This document shows, in pieces, positions 25,092 through 32,598 of a stretch of 64,000 nucleotides of DNA. Position 1 is the first letter of the stretch. Every line of letters begins with the position of its first letter. The translations under genes and the position numbers were made by a program. The stretch is from Pseudomonadota bacterium (lineage in GTDB: Bacteria > Myxococcota_A > Polyangia > Polyangiales > Polyangiaceae): assembly GCA_023398955.1 (NCBI GenBank), contig JAEWRL010000144.1, positions 62,001 through 126,000 of the forward strand, read 5' to 3'. The notes under the pieces are model-generated. The model was not told where the DNA came from. It made no database searches and saw only the letters and a program-made list of their open reading frames with translations.

Positions 25092-25955
25092 ATGACTCAG
25101 ACGAAAGCCACAGTCCTGATCCACTGGCTGCTGCTTTGCGCGCTCGCTTTGGTTGCCTGTCGTGATGACGCAAAGGCTGGACGGCTCGCGGTTGCTCACG
25201 CCAAGCGGCTCGTGGAGCTTGCGACCGAGGATGTGGCGGAGGTACGCCGCGGACTGCCAGAGGGAGCTCGGCATCTGGCGGATCTTTACGTGCGCCGAGA
25301 TGGCGACGCCACCGACCTCCAAGTCATGCAGGAGGAGATCCGCAGAGCGCGTGCGAAGGTTCAAGACCTGAGGGTGGCGAAGGGAACCTTCTTCGGCGTC
25401 GTGTCCAGGAGCGGCCGAGTGCTGCGAACGAACCTTGACGCGGATCGCTTGGCCGGGGCGAACGCGTTTGCGGCCTTTCCCGGCCTGAAGGAAGCGCTTA
25501 CGAAGGACGAGTACACCGAGACCTCGGGCATCCTCGACGAAGCGGCGGGTGTCCGCGACGCGCCGGACGCTCAGTGGGTGGCAGGAGCACCGGTCCGGCA
25601 TGATGGCAAGCCGGTGGCGGTGTTCGTCACGGGCTGGTCGTGGTCTGCCTATGCCTACCGCTTGGAGAATGCCTTGCGCGGCGAGGTGCGCGATTCCCTC
25701 GACGCGAAGCGGCACGACAAGATGCCTCTCCTCTACGTCTACGTGGTGGTCGACAAAGAGGCCTACGGCGCGCCAGTATCGCCCCGGGTCAATGCCCGTG
25801 CCATTCTGGAACGTGAACCCCTCGCAAGGACGGCGCCTGACAAGCCGATGCACACGATTCTTGAGATCACGGGTCGGGAATTCGCGATGGGCGTGGTGCG
25901 AGCCCCCGTTCTCGGTGGGGATGTCGCTATCGCCGTATTGCGGAGCGAGACATGA
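25092..25955 (+). CDS. Lipoprotein with a sensor-like (Cache-type) domain
   Basis: A 287-residue protein with a lipoprotein signal: charged MTQTKATV, hydrophobic LIHWLLLCALALVAC and lipobox LVAC near residue 23. The exported part has a long helical segment (residues 25-95), then strands such as GTFFGVVSRSGRVLRTNLDAD, WVAGAPVRHDGKPVAVFVTG, and LLYVYVVVDKEAYG, resembling a periplasmic Cache/PAS sensory fold. It has no cytoplasmic output domain, so it may present a ligand to a partner. The family assignment is a guess from pattern; the coding call is firm. Confidence 0.75.
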   Translation: MTQTKATVLIHWLLLCALALVACRDDAKAGRLAVAHAKRLVELATEDVAEVRRGLPEGARHLADLYVRRDGDATDLQVMQEEIRRARAKVQDLRVAKGTFFGVVSRSGRVLRTNLDADRLAGANAFAAFPGLKEALTKDEYTETSGILDEAAGVRDAPDAQWVAGAPVRHDGKPVAVFVTGWSWSAYAYRLENALRGEVRDSLDAKRHDKMPLLYVYVVVDKEAYGAPVSPRVNARAILEREPLARTAPDKPMHTILEITGREFAMGVVRAPVLGGDVAIAVLRSET

Positions 25956-26013
25956 GGTAGCATCACCGCCATCGGGAGGAGCAGTGCGACTTGCCGTCCT
26001 ATCCGGCATCCTT

Positions 26014-26313
26014 TCAGTCGCTGCCGAGCCGCCCGAGCCGGTGAATCGCGAGGATGAGCGCGCCATACGCGGGAAGGGCAATGAGCGCACCGACTGTCTC
26101 GTCGACGGCAGCTGCGAGCAGCACCGCCCCAGCTGCCAGCGTGCTGGACCATCCTAGCTGTCGTCGCAGTCTGGCTTCGTTGGACTTCATGAGGGATTCT
26201 GCCCACGCCCGCCCAACCGCCTGTTCAATGGCTCCAGGGGCATGGCCTGGTGGCCGAACGCTGTGTTGTGGGGCCACAGTCGCTCGCGCTCGAGCGGGAT
26301 TGAAGCTAGCCAA
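26014..26313 (-). CDS. Small membrane protein
   Basis: Up to 99 residues. The last 60 contain a basic/helical lead (SLMKSNEARLRRQLGW) and two close hydrophobic segments, STLAAGAVLLAAAVDE and VGALIALPAYGALILAIH, which would form a membrane hairpin. It ends RLGRLGSD. The start is uncertain: the full frame gives 99 residues, ATG 26190 gives 58. No family is recognised. It lies convergent to the lipoprotein gene and divergent from the next gene. Confidence 0.45.
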   Translation of the reverse strand: MASFNPARARATVAPQHSVRPPGHAPGAIEQAVGRAWAESLMKSNEARLRRQLGWSSTLAAGAVLLAAAVDETVGALIALPAYGALILAIHRLGRLGSD

Positions 26314-26346
26314 TGGAGCCCCGTTTAGCTAGCTGTGTTGTGCGGG

Positions 26347-27018
26347 ATGGCGAGTCATTCACACAGGAGACCGGGATCGCTCTGTCGCCACAGAGCGGTC
26401 GCTGAGTCGGTCGCGGCAGCGCTGGTTGCACTGGGCGACGCTGCGTGCGCCTCGGCTGAGATCCCGGATCCTCAGCCCGTCGTAGCTCAGTTCGAGTCGG
26501 CAGCGGCGCAGGGCGACGCTGAAACCGTACACCTCCTCCTGAGGGCCCGCGACAAGCAGCGTTTGAGTGTGGCGGATGTGAAGGATCAAATGAAGCTAGC
26601 CAGGCACGAGGTCGGGGCGCGCGCTCGAGCAGCGGCTTCCCCCGAAGCCCTCGTCCGCGTGGAGGTCGAGCTGTGGACGGCTCGTGGCGAACCCGTCCGC
26701 GCCGTCGAAGAGCACGGCACGTACAGGATTGACGAGGCCGGGTGGCTTCTCTCACGACCCGAGACTCCCCTGGAGGCTCTTGCGTTGCTGCGCGAGGCGC
26801 TGGCAAGCCGCAACTACAGAGGGCTGCTGCGGATCCTGACCCGGCGGGAGGCGCACACACTGGAGCGGGAGTTCTCTTCGATCGAGCGGGGACTGGACGA
26901 TCCCGAGCGCCTCGACGTGCGAGTCGACGGGGATACCGCTGTGGCGATGCTCCCGGGAGGACACCAGGTCAGGCTACGGCGCGAGGATGGGCTCTGGAAG
27001 GTCGAGGACTTTCAGTGA
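26347..27018 (+). CDS. Hypothetical exported protein, first gene of the DUF4159 module
   Basis: About 223 residues. An alanine-rich N-terminal stretch ending near VALGDAACASAE could be a signal sequence. The rest is a charged helical region (FESAAAQGDAETVHLLLRAR, KDQMKLARHEVGARARAA) followed by two similar halves ending in small strand blocks (HGTYRIDEAGWLLSRP and GHQVRLRREDGLWKVEDF), like a duplicated DUF4878/lumazine-like lipoprotein fold. The function is unknown. Its stop overlaps the GTG start of the DUF4159 gene as GTGA, so the two are probably translated together. Confidence 0.7.
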   Translation: MASHSHRRPGSLCRHRAVAESVAAALVALGDAACASAEIPDPQPVVAQFESAAAQGDAETVHLLLRARDKQRLSVADVKDQMKLARHEVGARARAAASPEALVRVEVELWTARGEPVRAVEEHGTYRIDEAGWLLSRPETPLEALALLREALASRNYRGLLRILTRREAHTLEREFSSIERGLDDPERLDVRVDGDTAVAMLPGGHQVRLRREDGLWKVEDFQ

Positions 27019-27815
27019 CTCTGACGGGGAAGGGAGGCCGCGGATCCCCTGTCGTCGGTCGGCGCGGATTCTTGAGCGGCATGGTGGTCGCGGCGGGTGC
27101 CCTCGGTGCAGGTCGCGCTCAGGGGTTCGCGGGCGCCAGCGCGTTTCAGATCCGAGGATTGCTGACCGGCACGGCCCAGTGGGGAGGCCCACGGGCTTCG
27201 GCTCCGGCGAGCTGGGCGGAGGAGCTCATGCGCCGCACGAGCGCACCCGCGCGAGCTTCGGTGACGGCGGTTCACGCATCACACGCGGCGCTATGGGATC
27301 AACCGGTCGTCCTGTGGGCGGGGGCCGGTGCGGTGCAGCCACTCACCGGCCAAGAGCAGGCGGGAATCGCGCAGTTTCTCCGTCTCGGGGGAATCCTCAT
27401 TGTCGACGATTCAGAACCGGATCGGGGCGACTTCGGCAGGACGGTGCGCGATGAGCTGAGTAAGGTTCTTCCTGAGAGTGCCCCGATCGAGCTGGATCGT
27501 AGCCATGTCATTTTCAAGAGCTTCTATATATTGGATCGCCCAGTTGGGAGAGTGATGGGTCCCCCCAGCATCCAAGCCATGGTGCGGGATGGGGTGGCTC
27601 AGGTGATCCTGCTTCGGCACGATCTTTGTGGTGCATTGGCTCGTACTGACTCGGGTACATGGGCGCTGCCCGTCGCTTCCGGCGCCTACAGACAGCGCGA
27701 GCTAGCGATTCGCTTGGCGGTCAACCTCGCCATGTACGTGCTCTGTTCCGACTACAAGGACGACCAGGTACACGCTCCTTGGCTGATGCGGCGGCGGTCT
27801 CGCAGAGCACCATGA
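27015..27815 (+). CDS. DUF4159 protein with twin-arginine signal
   Basis: A 266-residue protein. The N-terminus has a Tat-like signal, VVGRRGFLSGMVVAAGALGAG, before about residue 37. The exported part fits DUF4159: RGLLTGTAQWGG, LGGILIVDDSEPDRGDFGRTVRD, HVIFKSFYILDRPVGRVMGP, and a C-terminal LAVNLAMYVLCSDYKDDQVH. DUF4159 proteins occur next to MoxR, DUF58 and VWA membrane proteins in the Bacteroides-aerotolerance-like loci. Their activity is unknown. It overlaps both neighbours by four bases (GTGA upstream, ATGA downstream). Confidence 0.8.
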   Translation: MTLTGKGGRGSPVVGRRGFLSGMVVAAGALGAGRAQGFAGASAFQIRGLLTGTAQWGGPRASAPASWAEELMRRTSAPARASVTAVHASHAALWDQPVVLWAGAGAVQPLTGQEQAGIAQFLRLGGILIVDDSEPDRGDFGRTVRDELSKVLPESAPIELDRSHVIFKSFYILDRPVGRVMGPPSIQAMVRDGVAQVILLRHDLCGALARTDSGTWALPVASGAYRQRELAIRLAVNLAMYVLCSDYKDDQVHAPWLMRRRSRRAP

Positions 27816-30001
27816 GAGAGCACCAGCTTACGTACTCGGAGGACCTCCCGGCGCTCGCGATGTGGGGCGCCAGCGTTCTCGCCGTTGTGGCGTTGAGCCT
27901 TCTAGTTTGGGAGGTACTCGGCGCGGAGCGGCGCCAATGGCACGTTCTGGTGAGTGGCGGGGTAGCGATCGCATGCCTTCTTCTGGCGATCGCGCGCCCG
28001 GTGGCGATAGACGAGACCTTGTCCCCGATCGGACCTCGGATAGTCGTCCTGCTCGACACCTCGCGGAGGCTCGAGCTGCCTGCCGAACCCGGGGGCTCCA
28101 CGAGCCGCTGGGAGCGCGCGGGAGCCTCTCTCGATTCATTGCGCGAGCGGTTCCCTCGTGCCCGCATCGACGTGCACCGGTTCGCCGAGGCACCGACTCG
28201 CTCAGCACAGACAGCAGGTACCGACGGAGAGTACAGTAACCTGAGTGCTGCGCTCCAGGACTCTCTGATGTCGACGGAAGGCGTCGATTCACTGGTGGTG
28301 ATCAGCGACGGCCGTTTCGAGCGACCGCTCGAGCCGGAGGAGCTGCGACATCTGCTAATGGGAACAAAGGGCTTCTCCGTGCAGACCGTCCGTCTGGCAG
28401 AAGAGACGCTGCCCGACGTGAGCATTCGTGCCATTCGTATGCCAGCCGTGACCGTCGCGCATCAGCCGTTCCCCGTGGAGGTGGAGGTTGCCGCGACTGG
28501 CGACCTGGCGCCGGGCACCGTCACCTTGGGCGTGAAGGAGCTTCGACGGGGAGGTGCTTCAGCGGTGTTGGCGAGCGGCGAGATTGCGCTTCGTGATGGC
28601 ATTGGAACCCTTCGACTTCCCGTCACGCTGGAGCGCGCGGGTTCCCGGCTGCTCGACTTCTCCATCTCCGCAACGCGAGGGGACCAGGTCCCGGAGAACG
28701 ACCGCCGTGTTCTGACCGTCCCCGTTACTCGAGATCGCGTGCGTCTCCTTCACATCGCTGGTCGCCCAACTTATGACGTGCGAGCCCTACGAACCTGGCT
28801 CAAGAGCGATCAGGCCATCGACGTGGTCACCTTCTTCATTCTCCGCACGAAGACGGACGATGCCAATACTGTCGAGGATTCGGAGCTGGCGCTCATACCG
28901 TTCCCCGTCCACGAGCTATTCACCGAGCACCTTTCGAGCTTCGACGCGATCATCGTTCAAGACATCGACGCGGTCGAGTACGAGCTGGCTGAGCATTTGC
29001 TTGCGTTGGCTCGCTACGTGGAGGCTGGAGGAGGCTTGGTGATGGTTGGGGGGCCCGGCGCGTTCGCTGCTGGTAGCTATGCTCAGACCCCTCTCCAATC
29101 GGTCATGCCGGTCGAACTCGTCCAGGCGGGGCGACCCTACGATGCCCTGGAGTTTCGCCCGCGGTACACGGAGACTGGCCGCGCAGCCCCCGTGACAAGG
29201 CCGTTGCGGCAGCTACTCGGAGAACAGTTGCCCGCTATGATCGGTGCGAACAGGTTGGGTGGCCTGCGTCGGGGGGCGCTCGCTTTGTGGGAGCATGGGA
29301 CGCATTCTGTGCGTGATGGTAGCAGCATGCCCATTCTCGCAATCGGCAGGGCTGGAGACGGCAGGACCATCGCCCTTGGGATCGACGGCTCGTACAGGCT
29401 TGCCTACGGGGAGCTCGCGGCGAGAACCGACGGACGTGCCTATGGAGCGTTGTGGGATGCCCTACTCGGCTGGCTGATGCGCGATCCCCGTTACGAAGCG
29501 GCCCAGGTTGAGCTCGATGGGCCCTGCATCGTCGGCCGAGACGCGCGACTGGTCGTCTCAAAAGTGCCCGGCGTCAGAGGACCTGTGTCTGTGGATCTGC
29601 AGAGGCTGGATGGGCCGCTGGGAGCTTCAGAGGTCACCAGCATCGTTCAGGGCGATCCGTCGAGCACTGTGCACCTGAGCGTCTCCGAGGCGGGCGGGTA
29701 CTCCGCGGATGTTTCCGTCGGTGATGCTCCGCCGTCTCGCGTCGATTTCGCATGTGAGAGCGGCGGTGAAGCCTGGAGAGACTCGCGCCCAGATCCCGGA
29801 CGTTTGGAGGCACTTGCAAGGCTGGGCGGCGGAGCGTCCATCGGGTGGAACGAAGTCCACGACCTCCCCGATGTGTCAAGCTTCGTGGTCGTGGAGAACA
29901 GGCGAGCAGCCCCCCTGGCACCCGCCTGGCTGTGGTCGCTGCTGGCAGCGGCGACGCTTGGAGCTCACTGGCTATTGCGGCGGCGAGCCGGGCTTTCCTG
30001 A
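27812..30001 (+). CDS. Membrane protein with VWA-like and GATase-like domains
   Basis: A 729-residue protein. Two transmembrane helices lie near the N-terminus (ALAMWGASVLAVVALSLLVW and VSGGVAIACLLLAIARPVA) and one at the C-terminus (LWSLLAAATLGAHWLL). Next comes a VWA-like segment with IVVLLDTSRRLELP, LVVISDGRF and a beta-sandwich, then a GATase-1-like domain near residues 360-560 (FDAIIVQDIDAVEYEL, YVEAGGGLVMVGGPGAF, VMPVEL). No MoxR or DUF58 gene is seen beside it. It likely works with the exported DUF4159 protein in the envelope. Confidence 0.8.
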   Translation: MREHQLTYSEDLPALAMWGASVLAVVALSLLVWEVLGAERRQWHVLVSGGVAIACLLLAIARPVAIDETLSPIGPRIVVLLDTSRRLELPAEPGGSTSRWERAGASLDSLRERFPRARIDVHRFAEAPTRSAQTAGTDGEYSNLSAALQDSLMSTEGVDSLVVISDGRFERPLEPEELRHLLMGTKGFSVQTVRLAEETLPDVSIRAIRMPAVTVAHQPFPVEVEVAATGDLAPGTVTLGVKELRRGGASAVLASGEIALRDGIGTLRLPVTLERAGSRLLDFSISATRGDQVPENDRRVLTVPVTRDRVRLLHIAGRPTYDVRALRTWLKSDQAIDVVTFFILRTKTDDANTVEDSELALIPFPVHELFTEHLSSFDAIIVQDIDAVEYELAEHLLALARYVEAGGGLVMVGGPGAFAAGSYAQTPLQSVMPVELVQAGRPYDALEFRPRYTETGRAAPVTRPLRQLLGEQLPAMIGANRLGGLRRGALALWEHGTHSVRDGSSMPILAIGRAGDGRTIALGIDGSYRLAYGELAARTDGRAYGALWDALLGWLMRDPRYEAAQVELDGPCIVGRDARLVVSKVPGVRGPVSVDLQRLDGPLGASEVTSIVQGDPSSTVHLSVSEAGGYSADVSVGDAPPSRVDFACESGGEAWRDSRPDPGRLEALARLGGGASIGWNEVHDLPDVSSFVVVENRRAAPLAPAWLWSLLAAATLGAHWLLRRRAGLS

Positions 30002-30026
30002 ACCGCCGCCGCGCAAGGAGAGGGCG

Positions 30027-31337
30027 CTAGTAATACTCGTTGCCGAGGTGTGTGATCAGTTCCTCGCCGACCATCCAGCGGAGGGTGTTCTTCAGCTTCT
30101 TGAGCTGAATGAAGAGGTCGTGCTCGGGATACAGCTGCTCCGCCACCATGGGGCTCTTGAAGTAGAAGCTGAGCCATTCTTGGACGCCGTGGAAGCCGGA
30201 CCGCTTGGCCAAGTCCATGAACAGCGCAAGGTCTAGGACGAGAGGTGCCGCCAGTATCGAATCCCGGCACAGAAAATCCACCTTGATTTGCATTGGGTAA
30301 CCAAGCCATCCGAAGATGTCGATGTTATCCCAGCCCTCTTTGGCGTCCCCTCGAGGCGGGTAGTAGTTGATGCGCACTTTGTGATAGAGCTTCCCGTAAA
30401 GGGAAGGGTGTACTTGCGGTTGCAGCAGGTGCTCGAGGACGCCTAGCTTACTCACTTCCTTGGTCTTGAAGTTCTCAGGATCGTCCAGGACCTCGCCATC
30501 CCTGTTGCCTAGAATATTGGTAGAGAACCAACCATTGAGGCCCAGCATTCTTGCTTTCAAGCCCGGCGCCAGGATCGTCTTCATGAGCGTCTGCCCGGTC
30601 TTGAAGTCCTTGCCGGATATCGGAGTCTCCGTTTCCTTGGCGAGTTCAATCACCGCTGGGATATCGACGGTCAAGTTCGGTGCGCCATTGGCGAAAGGGA
30701 CACCTTCTTTCAAGCACGCCCAGGCATAAATCATGGAGCTCGTGATGGCCGGATCGTTGTCGCGGAGGCCTTGTTCGAAACTCTGGATGGAGGCGTGGAC
30801 GCGGCTGGGTTCAATGTAGACCTCGGTCGACCCGCACCAAATGGCGACAGCCCGGCTGCAGCCCCGATCGCGAACGAAGCTTCGGATGTCCTCCCGCAGC
30901 GCCTCGACGAGCTCAGCCTTCGTTGCTCCTTGTTTTACATGGGTTCCATGGAGTCGCTTGACGTACTCGGGATAGAACACAGCAGGCATGGGCTTTATCG
31001 CATCCATGTCGCTACGCACCTGGTCGAGGTGATCGGTACTCAGGACACTCGCAGTCCTCGCCGACTCGTAGGCACTATCAGGGAACAGGTCCCAGGCGCC
31101 AAACTCAAGCTGATCGAGGGTCGCCAACGGAACGAGCTCGGAAATCTTCGGAGACCGGTTCTCGGTGCGCTTGCCAAGGCGGATTGTGCCGAGTTGCGTG
31201 AGAGATCCGACTGGCTCCGCCAAGCCCTTTCGAGCGAGGAGACAGCCGGCGATGAATGTGCTGGCAACCGCCCCGAGTCCTGGCAGCAGTACGGCCAGCT
31301 TTCCTTGGGGAGGGGCAATGCGCGATGGCTTTTCCAT
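30027..31337 (-). CDS. ino1: myo-Inositol-1-phosphate synthase
   Basis: A 436-residue NAD-dependent enzyme converting glucose 6-phosphate to inositol 1(3)-phosphate. The family elements are visible: KLAVLLPGLGAVASTFIAG (nucleotide loop), AVAIWCGSTEVYI, NGAPNLTVDIPAVIELA, SGKDFKTGQTLMKT, LNGWFSTNILGNRDGEVL, KVDFLCRDSILAAPLVLDL. The ATG at 31337 is used; TTG/GTG starts a few codons earlier are possible. The product would feed inositol-containing lipids or solutes, which agrees with the cytidylyltransferase-like and CDP-alcohol genes transcribed divergently next to it. Confidence 0.95.
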   Translation of the reverse strand: MEKPSRIAPPQGKLAVLLPGLGAVASTFIAGCLLARKGLAEPVGSLTQLGTIRLGKRTENRSPKISELVPLATLDQLEFGAWDLFPDSAYESARTASVLSTDHLDQVRSDMDAIKPMPAVFYPEYVKRLHGTHVKQGATKAELVEALREDIRSFVRDRGCSRAVAIWCGSTEVYIEPSRVHASIQSFEQGLRDNDPAITSSMIYAWACLKEGVPFANGAPNLTVDIPAVIELAKETETPISGKDFKTGQTLMKTILAPGLKARMLGLNGWFSTNILGNRDGEVLDDPENFKTKEVSKLGVLEHLLQPQVHPSLYGKLYHKVRINYYPPRGDAKEGWDNIDIFGWLGYPMQIKVDFLCRDSILAAPLVLDLALFMDLAKRSGFHGVQEWLSFYFKSPMVAEQLYPEHDLFIQLKKLKNTLRWMVGEELITHLGNEYY

Positions 31338-31466
31338 GGGCCCGCCAGTTAGCAAGGTCCGTGCCGCCGCGCAATCGAGACTCTGAGATGATTGCGACGA
31401 AGCCTGCGGCCTGGCAGGATTGCGCGCCCGGCGTCAGGCCAGGGAATCGCGTGAGAGATCCACAAT

Positions 31467-32204
31467 ATGCGCACAGAAGTGGCAGCCATCCTGGTTGCGG
31501 GTGTTGGGGCCCGGTTACGGCCCTTGACGGATGAAAAACCGAAGGCATTGGTGCCCATCAATGGCAAGCCGTTGCTCCTCAGGACACTGGAGCTATTGGA
31601 GCGGCACGGGGTCCGGCGGGTCGTGTTGGCGACGGGCTATCGCGCCGACGCCGTACGCGCGGCCGTGAAGGGCAGCAACATGGACGTCCGGTGCTGCCAC
31701 AATCCTCGTTACGGCTCGACGCAGAACTCCGTATCCTTGGCGCTATGCGCGGACGAGCTCGAGGGATCCGATTTCTTCAAGCTCGATGGCGATGTCGTCT
31801 TCCATTCGGAGGTCTTGGAACGGCTGGAATCGAGCTGTGGGAGCCTCGCCGCCGCCATCGACGAACGGCGCGCCTTGGATCGGGAAGCGATGAAGGTACT
31901 TGTTGACGCAGGCGTGATCCAGCGCTTCGGAAAGGATCTGCCCTGCGAGCGGGCATTTGGTGAGAGCATCGGCATTGAACGCGTTCGCGCTGCCGCCACG
32001 CCCGCGCTCTTTCGGGCCCTTAGGGAGGCGGAGGCCGCTGGCAAACACGACCTCTATTACGAGGACGTTTACGACCGCCTGATTGCCGCCGGTACCTTGG
32101 AGGCGCAGGCCGTGCCCGTCGGCGACCTTCCCTGGTGTGAGGTCGACACTATCGACGACCTGAGAGAGGCACAGCAGGTCGTTGAGACTTTGGAGCGTGG
32201 TTGA
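31467..32204 (+). CDS. LicC/IPCT-like nucleotidyltransferase
   Basis: A 245-residue NTP-transferase. The nucleotide-binding start is AAILVAGVGARLRPLTDEKPKALVPINGKP, followed by VVLATGYRADAVRAAV, HNPRYGSTQNSVSLALC, the metal-binding LDGDVVFHSEVL and, at the end, LPWCEVDTIDDLREAQQ. The NPRY-x-x-x-x-N-x-x-SL and the E-V-D-T-x-x-D-L elements resemble LicC-type phosphocholine cytidylyltransferases and archaeal inositol-1-phosphate cytidylyltransferases. It probably makes a CDP-activated head group. The substrate is unproven. Divergent from ino1, 130 bases between starts. Confidence 0.8.
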   Translation: MRTEVAAILVAGVGARLRPLTDEKPKALVPINGKPLLLRTLELLERHGVRRVVLATGYRADAVRAAVKGSNMDVRCCHNPRYGSTQNSVSLALCADELEGSDFFKLDGDVVFHSEVLERLESSCGSLAAAIDERRALDREAMKVLVDAGVIQRFGKDLPCERAFGESIGIERVRAAATPALFRALREAEAAGKHDLYYEDVYDRLIAAGTLEAQAVPVGDLPWCEVDTIDDLREAQQVVETLERG

Positions 32205-32598
32205 GCCCCGCGAGTCATGCCGAACGTGCTGCGCGCTCAGGGGTGGGGAGCTTCGAGCGGAGCCCTTCAGGCGGCGCCTTCGGTCTCAAAGGGCAGCCGG
32301 AGCATCTGCCAGCCGAGTGGCCTGGGGTGCGTAGTCACTTACGCGGCCGCCTTGGCATCCTCTTTGCGCTATCGACGATGCCGATGGAGAATCGCTCGTT
32401 GATGCCTTGCAAAATATGCCGTGGCCCTTGGGTCGGATCATGCTGCGGCCCTGTAGCGTTTCCGTTACACTGTTGCCCTACGGCAACAGTTTGTTTGCGA
32501 CAAAGCCTAAGGATTCCGAGACCATTTGCTCCAACGAGTGCTGTCGTGCTAATGGCGGCGCGGTTCCAAGTTTCCAGCGGCGAAAGCGAGACGAACTG
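32205..32598. other. 394-base gap holding an intrinsic terminator
   Basis: The stretch separates the LicC-like gene from the fusion gene. It carries a clear terminator (listed separately) and a region of lower GC from about 32400 to 32560. A TTG-started frame exactly spans it, but its translation has no domain and crosses the hairpin, so I do not call it a gene. Confidence 0.5.
32469..32498 (+). terminator. Intrinsic terminator between the LicC-like and fusion genes
   Basis: ACTGTTGCC (32469-32477) pairs perfectly with GGCAACAGT (32482-32490) around a four-base loop, and is followed by TTTGTTTG. This is the only hairpin-plus-T-run I found in the window. It would separate the two genes into different transcripts, or act as an attenuator. 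Confidence 0.75.

Noticed and set aside
24858..26090. Long minus-strand frame of 410 codons
   Set aside because: It is the antisense frame of the lipoprotein gene 25092-25955, which has a clear signal peptide and lipobox.
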